Shown here: piece by piece, positions 1 through 4,163 of the stretch
How the letters are laid out: every line of letters begins with the position of its first letter
Position numbering within the stretch: position 1 is the first letter of the stretch
Assembly: GCA_030600505.1 (NCBI GenBank)
Contig: JAUVLY010000049.1
Coordinates: forward strand, 1 to 6,593
Direction: 5' to 3'
Length of the DNA: 6,593 bases
Source of the DNA: Candidatus Falkowiibacteriota bacterium
GTDB taxonomy: Bacteria > Patescibacteriota > Patescibacteriia > Patescibacteriales > UBA12075
Translations under genes and position numbers: made by a program
The notes under the pieces: model-generated
The model's input: the letters and a program-made list of their open reading frames with translations, nothing else
The model's database searches: none
Told to the model about the DNA's origin: nothing

Positions 1-249
1 GCGTTTTAATTTGCCGGTTTTGGGGTCGCCGTCTACTTTGGCACAACCTACGTCAGGGTCAATGCAGTGAACATCGCCCGCGGTCGGGCCGTTATAGCCG
101 ATGGAAATAATGCGGTGGTTTTTATCTACGATTACAGCGGCAGTTTCATGATATTTACACGCGGTTCGCTTAGATGAAATTATGGCCAGATTCATAAACA
201 TTTCATCCCAACTTAAGCGCTTGGTTTTTGGCGTTTTTAGTTTACTCAT
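1..249 (-). CDS. dCMP deaminase family protein, N-terminal part (C-terminus outside window)
   Basis: Translation of the minus strand from an ATG at 249 gives 83 residues, open to the window edge. It reads RLSWDEMFMNLAIISSKRTAC (residues about 12-32), then AAVIVD, then IISIGYNGPTAGDVHC, which is the N-terminal pattern of the deoxycytidylate (dCMP) deaminase / ComEB family: an xSWDExFM start, an AVIVD strand and the GYNGxxxGxxHC substrate loop. These zinc enzymes convert dCMP to dUMP for dTTP synthesis in the cytosol. The catalytic HAE and PCxxC zinc motifs would lie further on and are not visible, so activity cannot be judged. Lys-rich residues precede the fold. No SD is seen before the ATG. 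It lies downstream of rplA on the same strand but beyond a terminator-like hairpin, so it probably has its own promoter; only weak candidates (TTGTTT/CATATT on the minus strand near 258-285) are visible. Confidence 0.85.
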   Translation of the reverse strand, partial: MSKLKTPKTKRLSWDEMFMNLAIISSKRTACKYHETAAVIVDKNHRIISIGYNGPTAGDVHCIDPDVGCAKVDGDPKTGKLKR

Positions 250-287
250 AAGTATGGCGCTAATATGCGAATAAATGCTAATTAAAC

Positions 288-327
288 AAAAAGAAAGGAC
301 ATATTTGCATATATCCTTCTTTCTTTT
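288..327 (-). terminator. Intrinsic terminator after rplA
   Basis: Read on the minus strand, an A/G-rich arm (AAAAGAAAGAAGGA) and its complement TCCTTTCTTTTT flank an inner ATAT/ATAT stem with a short loop. The run continues into TTTTTGTTT at 294-286. The stem is imperfect, with a 3-base bulge and one mismatch. It lies about 75 bases after the rplA stop, so it plausibly ends the secE-to-rplA transcript. Because the arms are A- and T-rich it could also work weakly on the plus strand. Confidence 0.6.
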
Positions 328-400
328 GGCTCAATTGAATGAGCTAGGGGATGCTTAATTATTTTAGCAGAATTTTTTAGTGAGTACAAATGTGGATAAG

Positions 401-1111
401 TTAACTGGTGGCAACTTTTATGCCCGGGCCCATACTGGAGCTGATAGAAATGTTTTTAAGATAAGTGCCCTTAGCCTTTACCGGCTTGGCTTTCATAATT
501 GCAGCAAGAATTGCTTTATAATTTTCAATTAATTTTTCCCCGTCAAAGCTGGCTTTGCCGATTACGACATGGATATTGGCGGTGTCATCATTCTTAAAAC
601 TGACCTTGCCCTTTTTTAATTCCTCTACCGCTTTAGCCGGATCCGGGGTGACAGTTTCATTCTTTGGGCTAGGCATTAGGCCGCGCGTGCCCAGGATACG
701 GGCGATTTGAGATAATTTTTTCATAATTATTGGTTCGGCAACCGCGACCTCAAAATCGGTCTTCTCAGTTTTTTTGATTTTAGCAATTAAATCATCACCG
801 CCAACCAGGTCGGCACCGGCCTTTTTAACTTCTTTTTCTTTATCCGGGGTAACAAAAGCCGCTACGCGGATAGTTTTACCGGTTCCGTGTGGCAGTGAAA
901 CAGCGGCCCGAATTTGCTGCTCACCTTTTTTAGGGTCTATACCCAAGCGGAAATGAATTTCTACTGTGGCGTCAAATTTAGTTTTGCTAAGGCTTTTGGT
1001 TAATTCGACGGCCTCGTTGATTTCATAGGTTTTGGATTTGTCGAATTCAGGAGACTCTTGCTTGGCTGTTTTAACATCAGCCTTTTTTTCTTTGCTTTTT
1101 TCTTTTTTCAT
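401..1111 (-). CDS. rplA: 50S ribosomal protein L1
   Basis: 236 residues, close to the usual 225-235 plus a short extension. L1 forms the mobile stalk at the ribosomal E site, binding 23S rRNA, and in many bacteria represses its own operon by binding the mRNA leader. Visible family blocks are RLGIDPKKGEQQIRAAVSLP followed by HGTGKTIRVAAF (residues about 55-86), the L1 signature region ILGTRGLMPSPK (139-150), GKVSFKND (168-175), IGKASF (184-189) and the C-terminal SSSMGPGIKV (224-233). The signature usually has Pro where Thr142 stands. The first 25 or so residues form a very Lys/Glu-rich, probably disordered extension that replaces the usual shorter basic N-terminus. The ATG at 1111 has an AT-rich leader without an SD. 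It is normally directly after rplK; here 577 bases holding another gene separate them. Confidence 0.98.
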   Translation of the reverse strand: MKKEKSKEKKADVKTAKQESPEFDKSKTYEINEAVELTKSLSKTKFDATVEIHFRLGIDPKKGEQQIRAAVSLPHGTGKTIRVAAFVTPDKEKEVKKAGADLVGGDDLIAKIKKTEKTDFEVAVAEPIIMKKLSQIARILGTRGLMPSPKNETVTPDPAKAVEELKKGKVSFKNDDTANIHVVIGKASFDGEKLIENYKAILAAIMKAKPVKAKGTYLKNISISSSMGPGIKVATS

Positions 1112-1146
1112 AATTATTTTTCGTGGTGAACGACAATCACTAATAT

Positions 1147-1176
1147 TTACGAATTTGAAACGAATTTAGCGAATTA
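1147..1176. repeat. Short degenerate repeat of CGAATTT
   Basis: Three copies of the 7-base word CGAATT(T/A) start at 1150, 1161 and 1170 in the leader of rplA, spaced 11 and 9 bases rather than strictly tandem. It resembles a decayed member of the 7-base-word elements seen in the other gaps of this window. The rest of the gap 1112-1292 is AT-rich, with AAAGTTAT-like repeats near 1208-1225 and an inverted copy (ATAACTTTA) at about 1236-1244. Confidence 0.4.
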
Positions 1177-1255
1177 TCTCCCACAAATTTATTAGTTAAA
1201 AGTTTATAAAGTTATAAAGTTGAGTATCCAACTGCATAACTTTAGAAATTTAATT

Positions 1256-1286
1256 GGGCGAGAGTGCTTAGTGCTTACTCCCGCCC
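1256..1286 (-). terminator. GC-rich hairpin between the 106-aa gene and rplA (weak terminator or attenuator)
   Basis: In the minus-strand RNA, GGGCGGGAGU pairs with ACUCUCGCCC over 10 bp, including one G-U pair that would be an A-C mismatch on the other strand; the loop is 11 bases. This indicates that the structure is meant for the minus-strand transcript. It starts 6 bases after the stop codon of the 106-aa gene. It is followed by AAUUAAAUUUC rather than a clean U-run, so it may be a partial terminator or a processing/stability hairpin that tunes rplA expression. Confidence 0.5.
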
Positions 1287-1292
1287 TTAAGG

Positions 1293-1613
1293 TTATTCTA
1301 AATCAAACATGCATTTATCATATTCTTCCTCAGAGCAACAGGGCCACCAATAGCCAATTTTTTGCCAAGGCCAGCGTTTGTAAAGAAATTTAGAGATAAA
1401 TGTAATTATAATACTTAGTAACAAAAAAAATCCTGGAACTAAAAAATATTCGTAGTTTATCTCTGCGTCTATCCACCATGCCTGTTGTTCATAACAAATT
1501 AGAGCAGTAAAGGCGAATGAAAAAAAGATAAAATATGCCAGGCTAATATAGATTATACGCCTGAATGCCTTTATGTTTTGCTTCATCTTTCTAACAATTT
1601 CAGATTGATCCAT
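1293..1613 (-). CDS. Small two-TM membrane protein of unknown function, inserted between rplK and rplA
   Basis: 106 residues that I do not recognise as a family. A basic N-terminus (residues 1-19, KMKQNIKAFRR) is followed by a first hydrophobic helix (about 20-41), a short polar loop with WWIDAE, and a second helix (about 56-77). A Trp- and Cys-rich tail follows: W83, W85, W89, W90, C92, C93, C101. By the positive-inside rule both ends are probably cytoplasmic. The ATG at 1613 is preceded by a textbook SD (AAAGGAGG, 5 bases spacing), unlike the neighbouring ribosomal genes. It is co-oriented with the operon and has no visible promoter of its own, so it is probably co-transcribed. The clean SD and good hydrophobicity pattern make it a real gene, but its function cannot be inferred. 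Confidence 0.75.
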   Translation of the reverse strand: MDQSEIVRKMKQNIKAFRRIIYISLAYFIFFSFAFTALICYEQQAWWIDAEINYEYFLVPGFFLLLSIIITFISKFLYKRWPWQKIGYWWPCCSEEEYDKCMFDLE

Positions 1614-1667
1614 TATAGCCTCCTTTTGAAAAGTACTCAGTTAGATTTGTTTTTTGATATTTTTTAC

Positions 1668-1683
1668 CCGAACTAAAGTTCGG
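1668..1683 (-). other. Perfect 6-bp hairpin just after rplK
   Basis: CCGAAC and GTTCGG flank a 4-base loop, 6 bases past the rplK stop on the minus strand. On that strand it is followed by an A-run, not a T-run, so it does not look like an intrinsic terminator. A 3'-end or processing hairpin between rplK and the inserted membrane-protein gene is more plausible. Confidence 0.4.
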
Positions 1684-1689
1684 TAGAAT

Positions 1690-2112
1690 TTATTTTACTT
1701 CCACCCCCATCTGGCGGGCGGTTCCTTCTATTATTTTCATTGCTTGTTTAACGTCACTGGTATTAAGGTCAGGGAGTTTTATCTCGGCGATCTCTTTAAC
1801 TTGCGCGAGCGTAAGAGTGCCATTCTTTTCCAGATTGGGTTTACCGGACCCTTTTTTGATCTTGGCGTACTTTTTGATCAGTTCAGCCGCGGGCGGGGTC
1901 TTGGTAATAAAAGTAAAACTGCGGTCTTCAAAAACCGTGATTTCTACCGGCACAATATCGCCCATTTTATCTTTGGTTTTACTATTAAAAGCAGTGCAGA
2001 ATTCCTGAATATTAAGACCATGTTGTCCCAAAGCCGGACCCACTGGAGGGGCCGGATTAGCCTGACCAGCCGGAATTTGTAGTTTTATTAAGGTTAGTAT
2101 TTTTTTTGGCAT
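1690..2112 (-). CDS. rplK: 50S ribosomal protein L11
   Basis: 140 residues from the chosen start, exactly the family length. L11 binds the GTPase-associated region of 23S rRNA at the base of the L7/L12 stalk. The N-terminal domain shows KLQIPAGQANPAPPVGPALG followed by QHGLNIQEFC (residues 10-39), the most conserved stretch of the family. The rRNA-binding C-terminal domain runs from TPPAAELIKK (72-81) through KIIEGTARQMGVEV (126-139). The reading frame stays open to a GTG at 2136 and an ATG at 2118, but those extra residues come from a CACAGAT repeat and match nothing in L11; MPKKILTLIK at 2112 is the proper N-terminus. No SD precedes it; the repeat lies 14 bases upstream. In most genomes it sits between nusG and rplA; here foreign small genes stand on both sides. 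Confidence 0.98.
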   Translation of the reverse strand: MPKKILTLIKLQIPAGQANPAPPVGPALGQHGLNIQEFCTAFNSKTKDKMGDIVPVEITVFEDRSFTFITKTPPAAELIKKYAKIKKGSGKPNLEKNGTLTLAQVKEIAEIKLPDLNTSDVKQAMKIIEGTARQMGVEVK

Positions 2113-2119
2113 ACACATG

Positions 2120-2156
2120 ATTAATACACAGATCACAGATAAATATTTGTATTAAT
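2120..2156. repeat. CACAGAT x2 element upstream of rplK, with 9-bp inverted ends
   Basis: The word CACAGAT occurs twice in tandem at 2127-2140. A 9-bp inverted repeat, ATTAATACA (2120-2128) with TGTATTAAT (2148-2156), encloses it. The 16-base string spanning the two words (2126-2141) recurs exactly at 2608-2623 and, inverted, at 2648-2663, so copies bracket the GxxExxY gene. Confidence 0.8.
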
Positions 2157-2183
2157 TATCAGATAATCAATGTTTATAATATT

Positions 2184-2594
2184 TTAGAAACCAATGTCAT
2201 TACAAAATATTTTTCTATCATTTGTATAAATGTATCTTTTTGGTTTAAAGACTTCTTCACAAAAATTTACAATGTATAATATTTCGTACTTGGTTGTTTT
2301 TAAATATTCTATAGTTTGACGGATGTCATCCATCGTCAAAAAGGGTTTTGCTTTTAATTCTATAATAATTTTATCCTCAACTAATATGTCAGGTAGGTAG
2401 TATGTTATTAGTTTGCCCGTGTCCAGTGAATATTTGTTAATTTTTGGTTTATTTTTTAATTTAATTCTTCTTAAATCAATTAATTCAACTAGGACTTGGT
2501 GATAAAAATTTTCACGATGATTTGGGCCATATTTATTTCTAATGTCATAAAAACAACCCATTAATTTTGCGCTTAACGTTTTTTCCAGGAACAT
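2184..2594 (-). CDS. GxxExxY protein (PD-(D/E)XK nuclease-like fold)
   Basis: 136 residues from ATG 2594. The family (GxxExxY protein, PDDEXK_3 type) has a PD-(D/E)XK nuclease-like fold of unknown cellular role, and multiple copies per genome are common. Here GPNHRENFYH (residues 23-32) matches the name motif, with Asn25 in place of the first Gly. YLPDILVEDKIIIELKAK (66-83) carries the nuclease-like core Asp69...Glu79-x-Lys81. YIYTNDRKIF (121-130) is a C-terminal block I associate with the family. A GTG at 2618 would add eight residues encoded by the CACAGAT repeat and is rejected. The ATG at 2594 follows GAGGAGG, though only two bases separate them, a tight spacing. The gene sits between nusG and rplK and is bracketed by CACAGAT repeats, suggesting it arrived as a cassette. 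All three core acidic/Lys residues are present, so it could be catalytically active. Confidence 0.88.
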   Translation of the reverse strand: MFLEKTLSAKLMGCFYDIRNKYGPNHRENFYHQVLVELIDLRRIKLKNKPKINKYSLDTGKLITYYLPDILVEDKIIIELKAKPFLTMDDIRQTIEYLKTTKYEILYIVNFCEEVFKPKRYIYTNDRKIFCNDIGF

Positions 2595-2606
2595 ACCCTC
2601 CTCAGA

Positions 2607-2664
2607 AACACAGATCACAGATATATGTTTATTTTAGTAAAAACGTATATCTGTGATCTGTGTT
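2607..2664. repeat. Long CACAGAT palindrome between nusG and the GxxExxY gene
   Basis: A perfect 19-bp inverted repeat (2607-2625 with 2646-2664), each arm containing CACAGAT twice. The stem extends by one T-G pair and four more base pairs (2627-2630 with 2641-2644) to a 10-base loop. The resulting 24-bp hairpin starts 13 bases after the nusG stop and ends 6 bases before the SD of the GxxExxY gene. There is no U-run, so it is not a standard terminator. It could protect the upstream mRNA, act as an RNase processing site, or be the end of a mobile cassette. Confidence 0.85.
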
Positions 2665-2677
2665 ATATTTAAGTGTG

Positions 2678-3223
2678 TTATATTTTTTTTATCTGCAAGA
2701 AATCCAACTCAACCGGGGTTTCACGGCCAAACATAGAAACCAGGACCTTGATCTTACCCTTTGATTCGTCTACATTTGTAACCTTGCCTTCCAGATTTTT
2801 AAACGGACCGTCAATAATACGTACCGGTGAGCCCTCAGAGACATCCACTTTATACTTCGGCTCTTCCACGCCGATTCGTTTTTGCAGTTCTTTTACCTCT
2901 TTTTCACTGATTGGCGTGGGAATAGTGCCGGTACCGATAAAACCGGTAACATTTGGCGTATTACGCACCACATACCAGGATTCGTCGGTTACAACCATTT
3001 CCACCAAGACATAGCCGGGAAAGATCTTTTCTTCCACGACTTTGCGTTTGCCGTTTTTAATGCGAATCTTTTTTTCGGAAGGGATCAAGATATTATATAT
3101 CTTATCTTCCATGTCCATGGATTCAATGCGCTGTTTTAAATTCTTCTCCACGTTTTCCTCATATCCGGAATAAGTGTGAAGAACATACCAGCGGCGTCCT
3201 TGGTGTAATGTTTGTTTAGCCAT
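2678..3223 (-). CDS. nusG: Transcription termination/antitermination factor NusG
   Basis: 181 residues, typical length. NusG binds RNA polymerase through its NGN domain and Rho or ribosomal S10 through the KOW domain, coupling transcription and translation. The NGN domain runs from RRWYVLHTYSGYEENVEKNL (residues 10-29) through FPGYVLVEM (68-76) and NTPNVTGFIG (88-97), all diagnostic. The KOW domain begins SEGSPVRIIDGPFKNLEGKV (129-148) and ends at the C-terminus. The ATG at 3223 has no SD; another ATG at 3230 is out of frame. It lies 70 bases downstream of secE, the usual order. The leader between secE and nusG contains two small stem-loops. Confidence 0.98.
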   Translation of the reverse strand: MAKQTLHQGRRWYVLHTYSGYEENVEKNLKQRIESMDMEDKIYNILIPSEKKIRIKNGKRKVVEEKIFPGYVLVEMVVTDESWYVVRNTPNVTGFIGTGTIPTPISEKEVKELQKRIGVEEPKYKVDVSEGSPVRIIDGPFKNLEGKVTNVDESKGKIKVLVSMFGRETPVELDFLQIKKI

Positions 3224-3231
3224 ATGTCATC

Positions 3232-3264
3232 GTGCTTCGCACATCCCGCAACTACAAATGCGGG
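3232..3264 (-). other. Two adjacent stem-loops in the secE-nusG gap
   Basis: On the minus strand, CCCGCA/TGCGGG (3264-3259 with 3250-3245, 8-base loop) is followed by GTGC/GCAC with a 3-base loop (3242-3232). The nusG ATG follows 8 bases later. The GC-rich spacer contrasts with the AT-rich gaps around it. It may be a REP-like palindromic unit or a translation-control element for nusG; which one cannot be told from a single copy. Confidence 0.5.
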
Positions 3265-3293
3265 TCATGCGAATATTATAAATTAGCGAATGA

Positions 3294-3476
3294 TTAGTTT
3301 AAGATGAAATCTAGGCCGTAGGAGAAGAAGGAGTCCAGGGTGCCAAGAAACGCGGCCACAGCTAAGCTGACCCCAACCACCAAATAAGTATAGTTTTTGG
3401 TTTCTTTCTTGGTTGGCCAGGTAACCTTTTTCATTTCTTCAGCCGAGCCTTTGATGTAGGTGATTAGTTTATTCAT
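3294..3476 (-). CDS. secE: Preprotein translocase subunit SecE
   Basis: 60 residues, the short single-helix form found in most bacteria. SecE clamps SecY in the SecYEG channel of the inner membrane. The amphipathic surface helix and its conserved motif are visible as EEMKKVTWPTKKET (residues 13-26), followed by one hydrophobic transmembrane helix (about 31-53). It is the first gene of the minus-strand operon, with nusG next, the standard arrangement. The ATG at 3476 has no SD. Instead, a large inverted repeat of TTACAAA words ends 7 bases before it (3484-3581). Confidence 0.95.
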   Translation of the reverse strand: MNKLITYIKGSAEEMKKVTWPTKKETKNYTYLVVGVSLAVAAFLGTLDSFFSYGLDFILN

Positions 3477-3483
3477 ATAGTTT

Positions 3484-3581
3484 GTTACTAATTACAAATC
3501 ATTACGTATTTACGAATTCTATTTAAAGAATTATTTGATGTTATGATATTTGTAAATTTGTACTGATTTGTAATTAGTAAC
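3484..3581. repeat. Inverted pair of the ~35-base TTACAAA-word element in the secE leader
   Basis: Two 35-base copies face each other: plus-oriented 3484-3518 and minus-oriented 3547-3581. The outer 18 bases (GTTACTAATTACAAATCA) match perfectly and 30 of 35 match overall. Each copy is G followed by variants of the heptamer TTACAAA (x2), TCA, then two more variants. In RNA it would form a long hairpin in the secE 5' leader. Three further copies lie at 4023-4157. Confidence 0.9.
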
Positions 3582-3597
3582 CGGTTAAAGGTAATTA

Positions 3598-3623
3598 AAA
3601 ACGGGCCTGTTCGGGCCTGTTTT
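3598..3623. terminator. Terminator-like hairpin / 10-bp tandem repeat at the start of the secE leader
   Basis: CGGGCCTGTT is repeated twice in tandem (3602-3611, 3612-3621). The segment can fold as AAAAC-G-GGCC / GGCC-T-GTTTT with a 6-base loop; in minus-strand RNA it is followed by UUUUUAAUU, like an intrinsic terminator. The best minus-strand promoter starts transcription only a few bases upstream (around 3628), so this would be an attenuator at the very 5' end of the operon RNA. A plain 5' stabilising hairpin is the alternative. Confidence 0.5.
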
Positions 3624-3634
3624 AGCTTGTCTAT

Positions 3635-3663
3635 ATAGTACTTTAATACAGAAAAAATGTCAA
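3635..3663 (-). promoter_or_regulatory. Promoter of the secE-nusG-rplK-rplA operon
   Basis: On the minus strand TTGACA (3663-3658, perfect -35) is followed after exactly 17 bases by TACTAT (3640-3635, 5 of 6 matches to the -10 consensus). Transcription would start near 3628, giving a leader of about 150 bases before secE that holds both the hairpin at 3598-3623 and the long inverted repeat at 3484-3581. Confidence 0.75.
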
Positions 3664-3673
3664 GAGCTTGACA
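3658..3673. promoter_or_regulatory. Palindrome carrying two back-to-back -35 boxes
   Basis: TGTCAAG-AG-CTTGACA is a perfect 7-bp inverted repeat with a 2-base centre. Each arm contains a consensus TTGACA pointing outward, one for the secE operon on the minus strand and one for the 49-aa gene on the plus strand. A dimeric regulator bound here would occlude both promoters. RNA polymerase binding at one would also exclude the other. Confidence 0.55.
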
Positions 3674-3696
3674 GTATCAATAAAATATGTTTAAAT
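3668..3696 (+). promoter_or_regulatory. Divergent promoter toward the 49-aa membrane protein
   Basis: TTGACA at 3668-3673, a 17-base spacer, then TTAAAT at 3691-3696 (a weak -10, 4 of 6 matches). A start near 3703 would leave about a 70-base A-rich leader before the ATG at 3772. Confidence 0.45.
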
Positions 3697-3771
3697 GTTA
3701 GCTCAAACAAGAGAAAATAATGTCCTTTAAAAATGAGTTTAAACTTATAAAAAATAGATGAGGAGGGGGAG

Positions 3772-3921
3772 ATGCGTAGTTATTCGGAGATTAAAGAAAC
3801 GGAATTTCATAAGAAAATTTGGAAGGTAGTGGCAGTAGCCAGTATGTCTGCTGGCATAGTTTATATTTGCTATGTCGCAATATATGCGATAATACCGGAT
3901 TTTTTGAAAATGATAATTTAA
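3772..3921 (+). CDS. 49-residue single-TM protein of unknown function
   Basis: Short open frame from ATG 3772 to TAA 3919-3921. An N-terminal charged segment (MRSYSEIKETEFHKKIWK) is followed by a hydrophobic span from about residue 19 to 41 (VVAVASMSAGIVYI... YAII) and a short tail PDFLKMII, so it is a predicted single-pass membrane peptide. Support for it being real: AGGAGG at 3761-3766, five bases before the ATG; its own upstream promoter; and a strong terminator 30 bases downstream, which makes it a complete small transcription unit. I do not recognise the family. It could be a small membrane regulator, a toxin-like peptide or a subunit of a complex; nothing in the sequence decides between these. 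Confidence 0.65.
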   Translation: MRSYSEIKETEFHKKIWKVVAVASMSAGIVYICYVAIYAIIPDFLKMII

Positions 3922-3931
3922 TAAGGAGGAA

Positions 3932-3973
3932 ATGATAAAATTAAAAAGAGGTCCTTGTTGGTGTAAAAACTAA
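3932..3973 (+). CDS. Possible 13-residue leader peptide with Cys-Trp-Cys
   Basis: ATG 3932 to TAA 3971 encodes MIKLKRGPCWCKN. AAGGAGG (3923-3929) precedes it, though only two bases separate them. Its Cys-Trp-Cys codons and stop lie inside the stem-loop of the terminator at 3952-3985, the layout of attenuator leader peptides. A Fe-S/cysteine-use operon starts downstream. The frame is very short and may be chance. Confidence 0.3.
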   Translation: MIKLKRGPCWCKN

Positions 3974-3985
3974 CAAGGATTTTTT
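3952..3985 (+). terminator. Intrinsic terminator after the 49-aa gene
   Basis: TCCTTGTT (3952-3959) pairs with AACAAGGA (3972-3979) over 8 bp around a 12-base loop, followed directly by six T's (3980-3985). This is a standard plus-strand Rho-independent terminator, placed just before the promoter of the Rrf2 gene. Confidence 0.85.
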
Positions 3986-3988
3986 AAT

Positions 3989-4016
3989 TTGACAAAACCT
4001 ACCAATTTGGTATGAT
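3989..4016 (+). promoter_or_regulatory. Promoter of the Rrf2/Fe-S operon with embedded 13-bp operator-like dyad
   Basis: Consensus TTGACA (3989-3994), 16-base spacer, TATGAT (4011-4016, 5 of 6 matches to the -10). The dyad TACCAATTTGGTA (4000-4012), perfectly symmetric around 4006, fills the spacer and overlaps the first bases of the -10. That is a classic place for a repressor. The first gene downstream encodes an Rrf2-family regulator, and such proteins usually repress their own operon, so this is the best candidate for its site. Confidence 0.7.
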
Positions 4017-4022
4017 ATACTT

Positions 4023-4157
4023 GTTACGAATTACGAATCAGTACAAATTTACTTATGTTACAAATTACAAATCATTACAAATTTACAAATCAATCTTTTA
4101 GCAAAAATTAATATTTTTATTTAATTCGTAAATTTGTAATGATTAGTAATTAGAAAC
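4023..4157. repeat. Three copies of the ~35-base TTACAAA-word element in the Rrf2 leader
   Basis: Two direct copies (4023-4056 and 4057-4091, abutting) and one inverted copy (4123-4157). The second and third match at 30 of 35 positions and would form a long hairpin with a 31-base loop. The element ends 6 bases before the Rrf2 ATG, the same placement relative to a start codon as the copies before secE. The gap 3986-4163 holds only this and the promoter. Confidence 0.9.
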
Positions 4158-4163
4158 ATTTTA

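Noticed and set aside
774..956. Open frame on the plus strand opposite rplA
   Set aside because: Antisense shadow of a certain ribosomal protein gene; no SD, no recognisable protein. The same applies to plus-strand frames opposite rplK (1744-2082, 1817-2008) and nusG (2673-3014, 2882-3139), and minus-strand frames opposite iscU (5436-5669), nfu (5874-6083) and iscS (6306-6500).
1668..1683. Intrinsic terminator after rplK
   Set aside because: The stem is followed by an A-run on the minus strand; no U-run, so termination is not supported.
2113..2136. N-terminal extension of L11 from a GTG at 2136 or ATG at 2118
   Set aside because: The added residues are encoded by the CACAGAT repeat and absent from L11 proteins; MPKK at 2112 gives the exact family length.
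1112..2183. L1 translational operator in the operon leader
   Set aside because: No structure resembling the 23S rRNA L1 site could be identified by eye before rplK or rplA.
2595..2618. GTG start at 2618 for the GxxExxY protein
   Set aside because: It lies in the palindrome arm; the ATG at 2594 follows an AGGAGG and gives a normal N-terminus.
3582..3771. tRNA or other structured RNA gene upstream of secE
   Set aside because: No cloverleaf, no CCA end and no T-loop motif; the region is explained by divergent promoters, a hairpin and an A-rich leader.
4023..4157. CRISPR array
   Set aside because: Copies are abutting or inverted, with internal 7-base repeats and no regularly sized unique spacers; no cas genes nearby.
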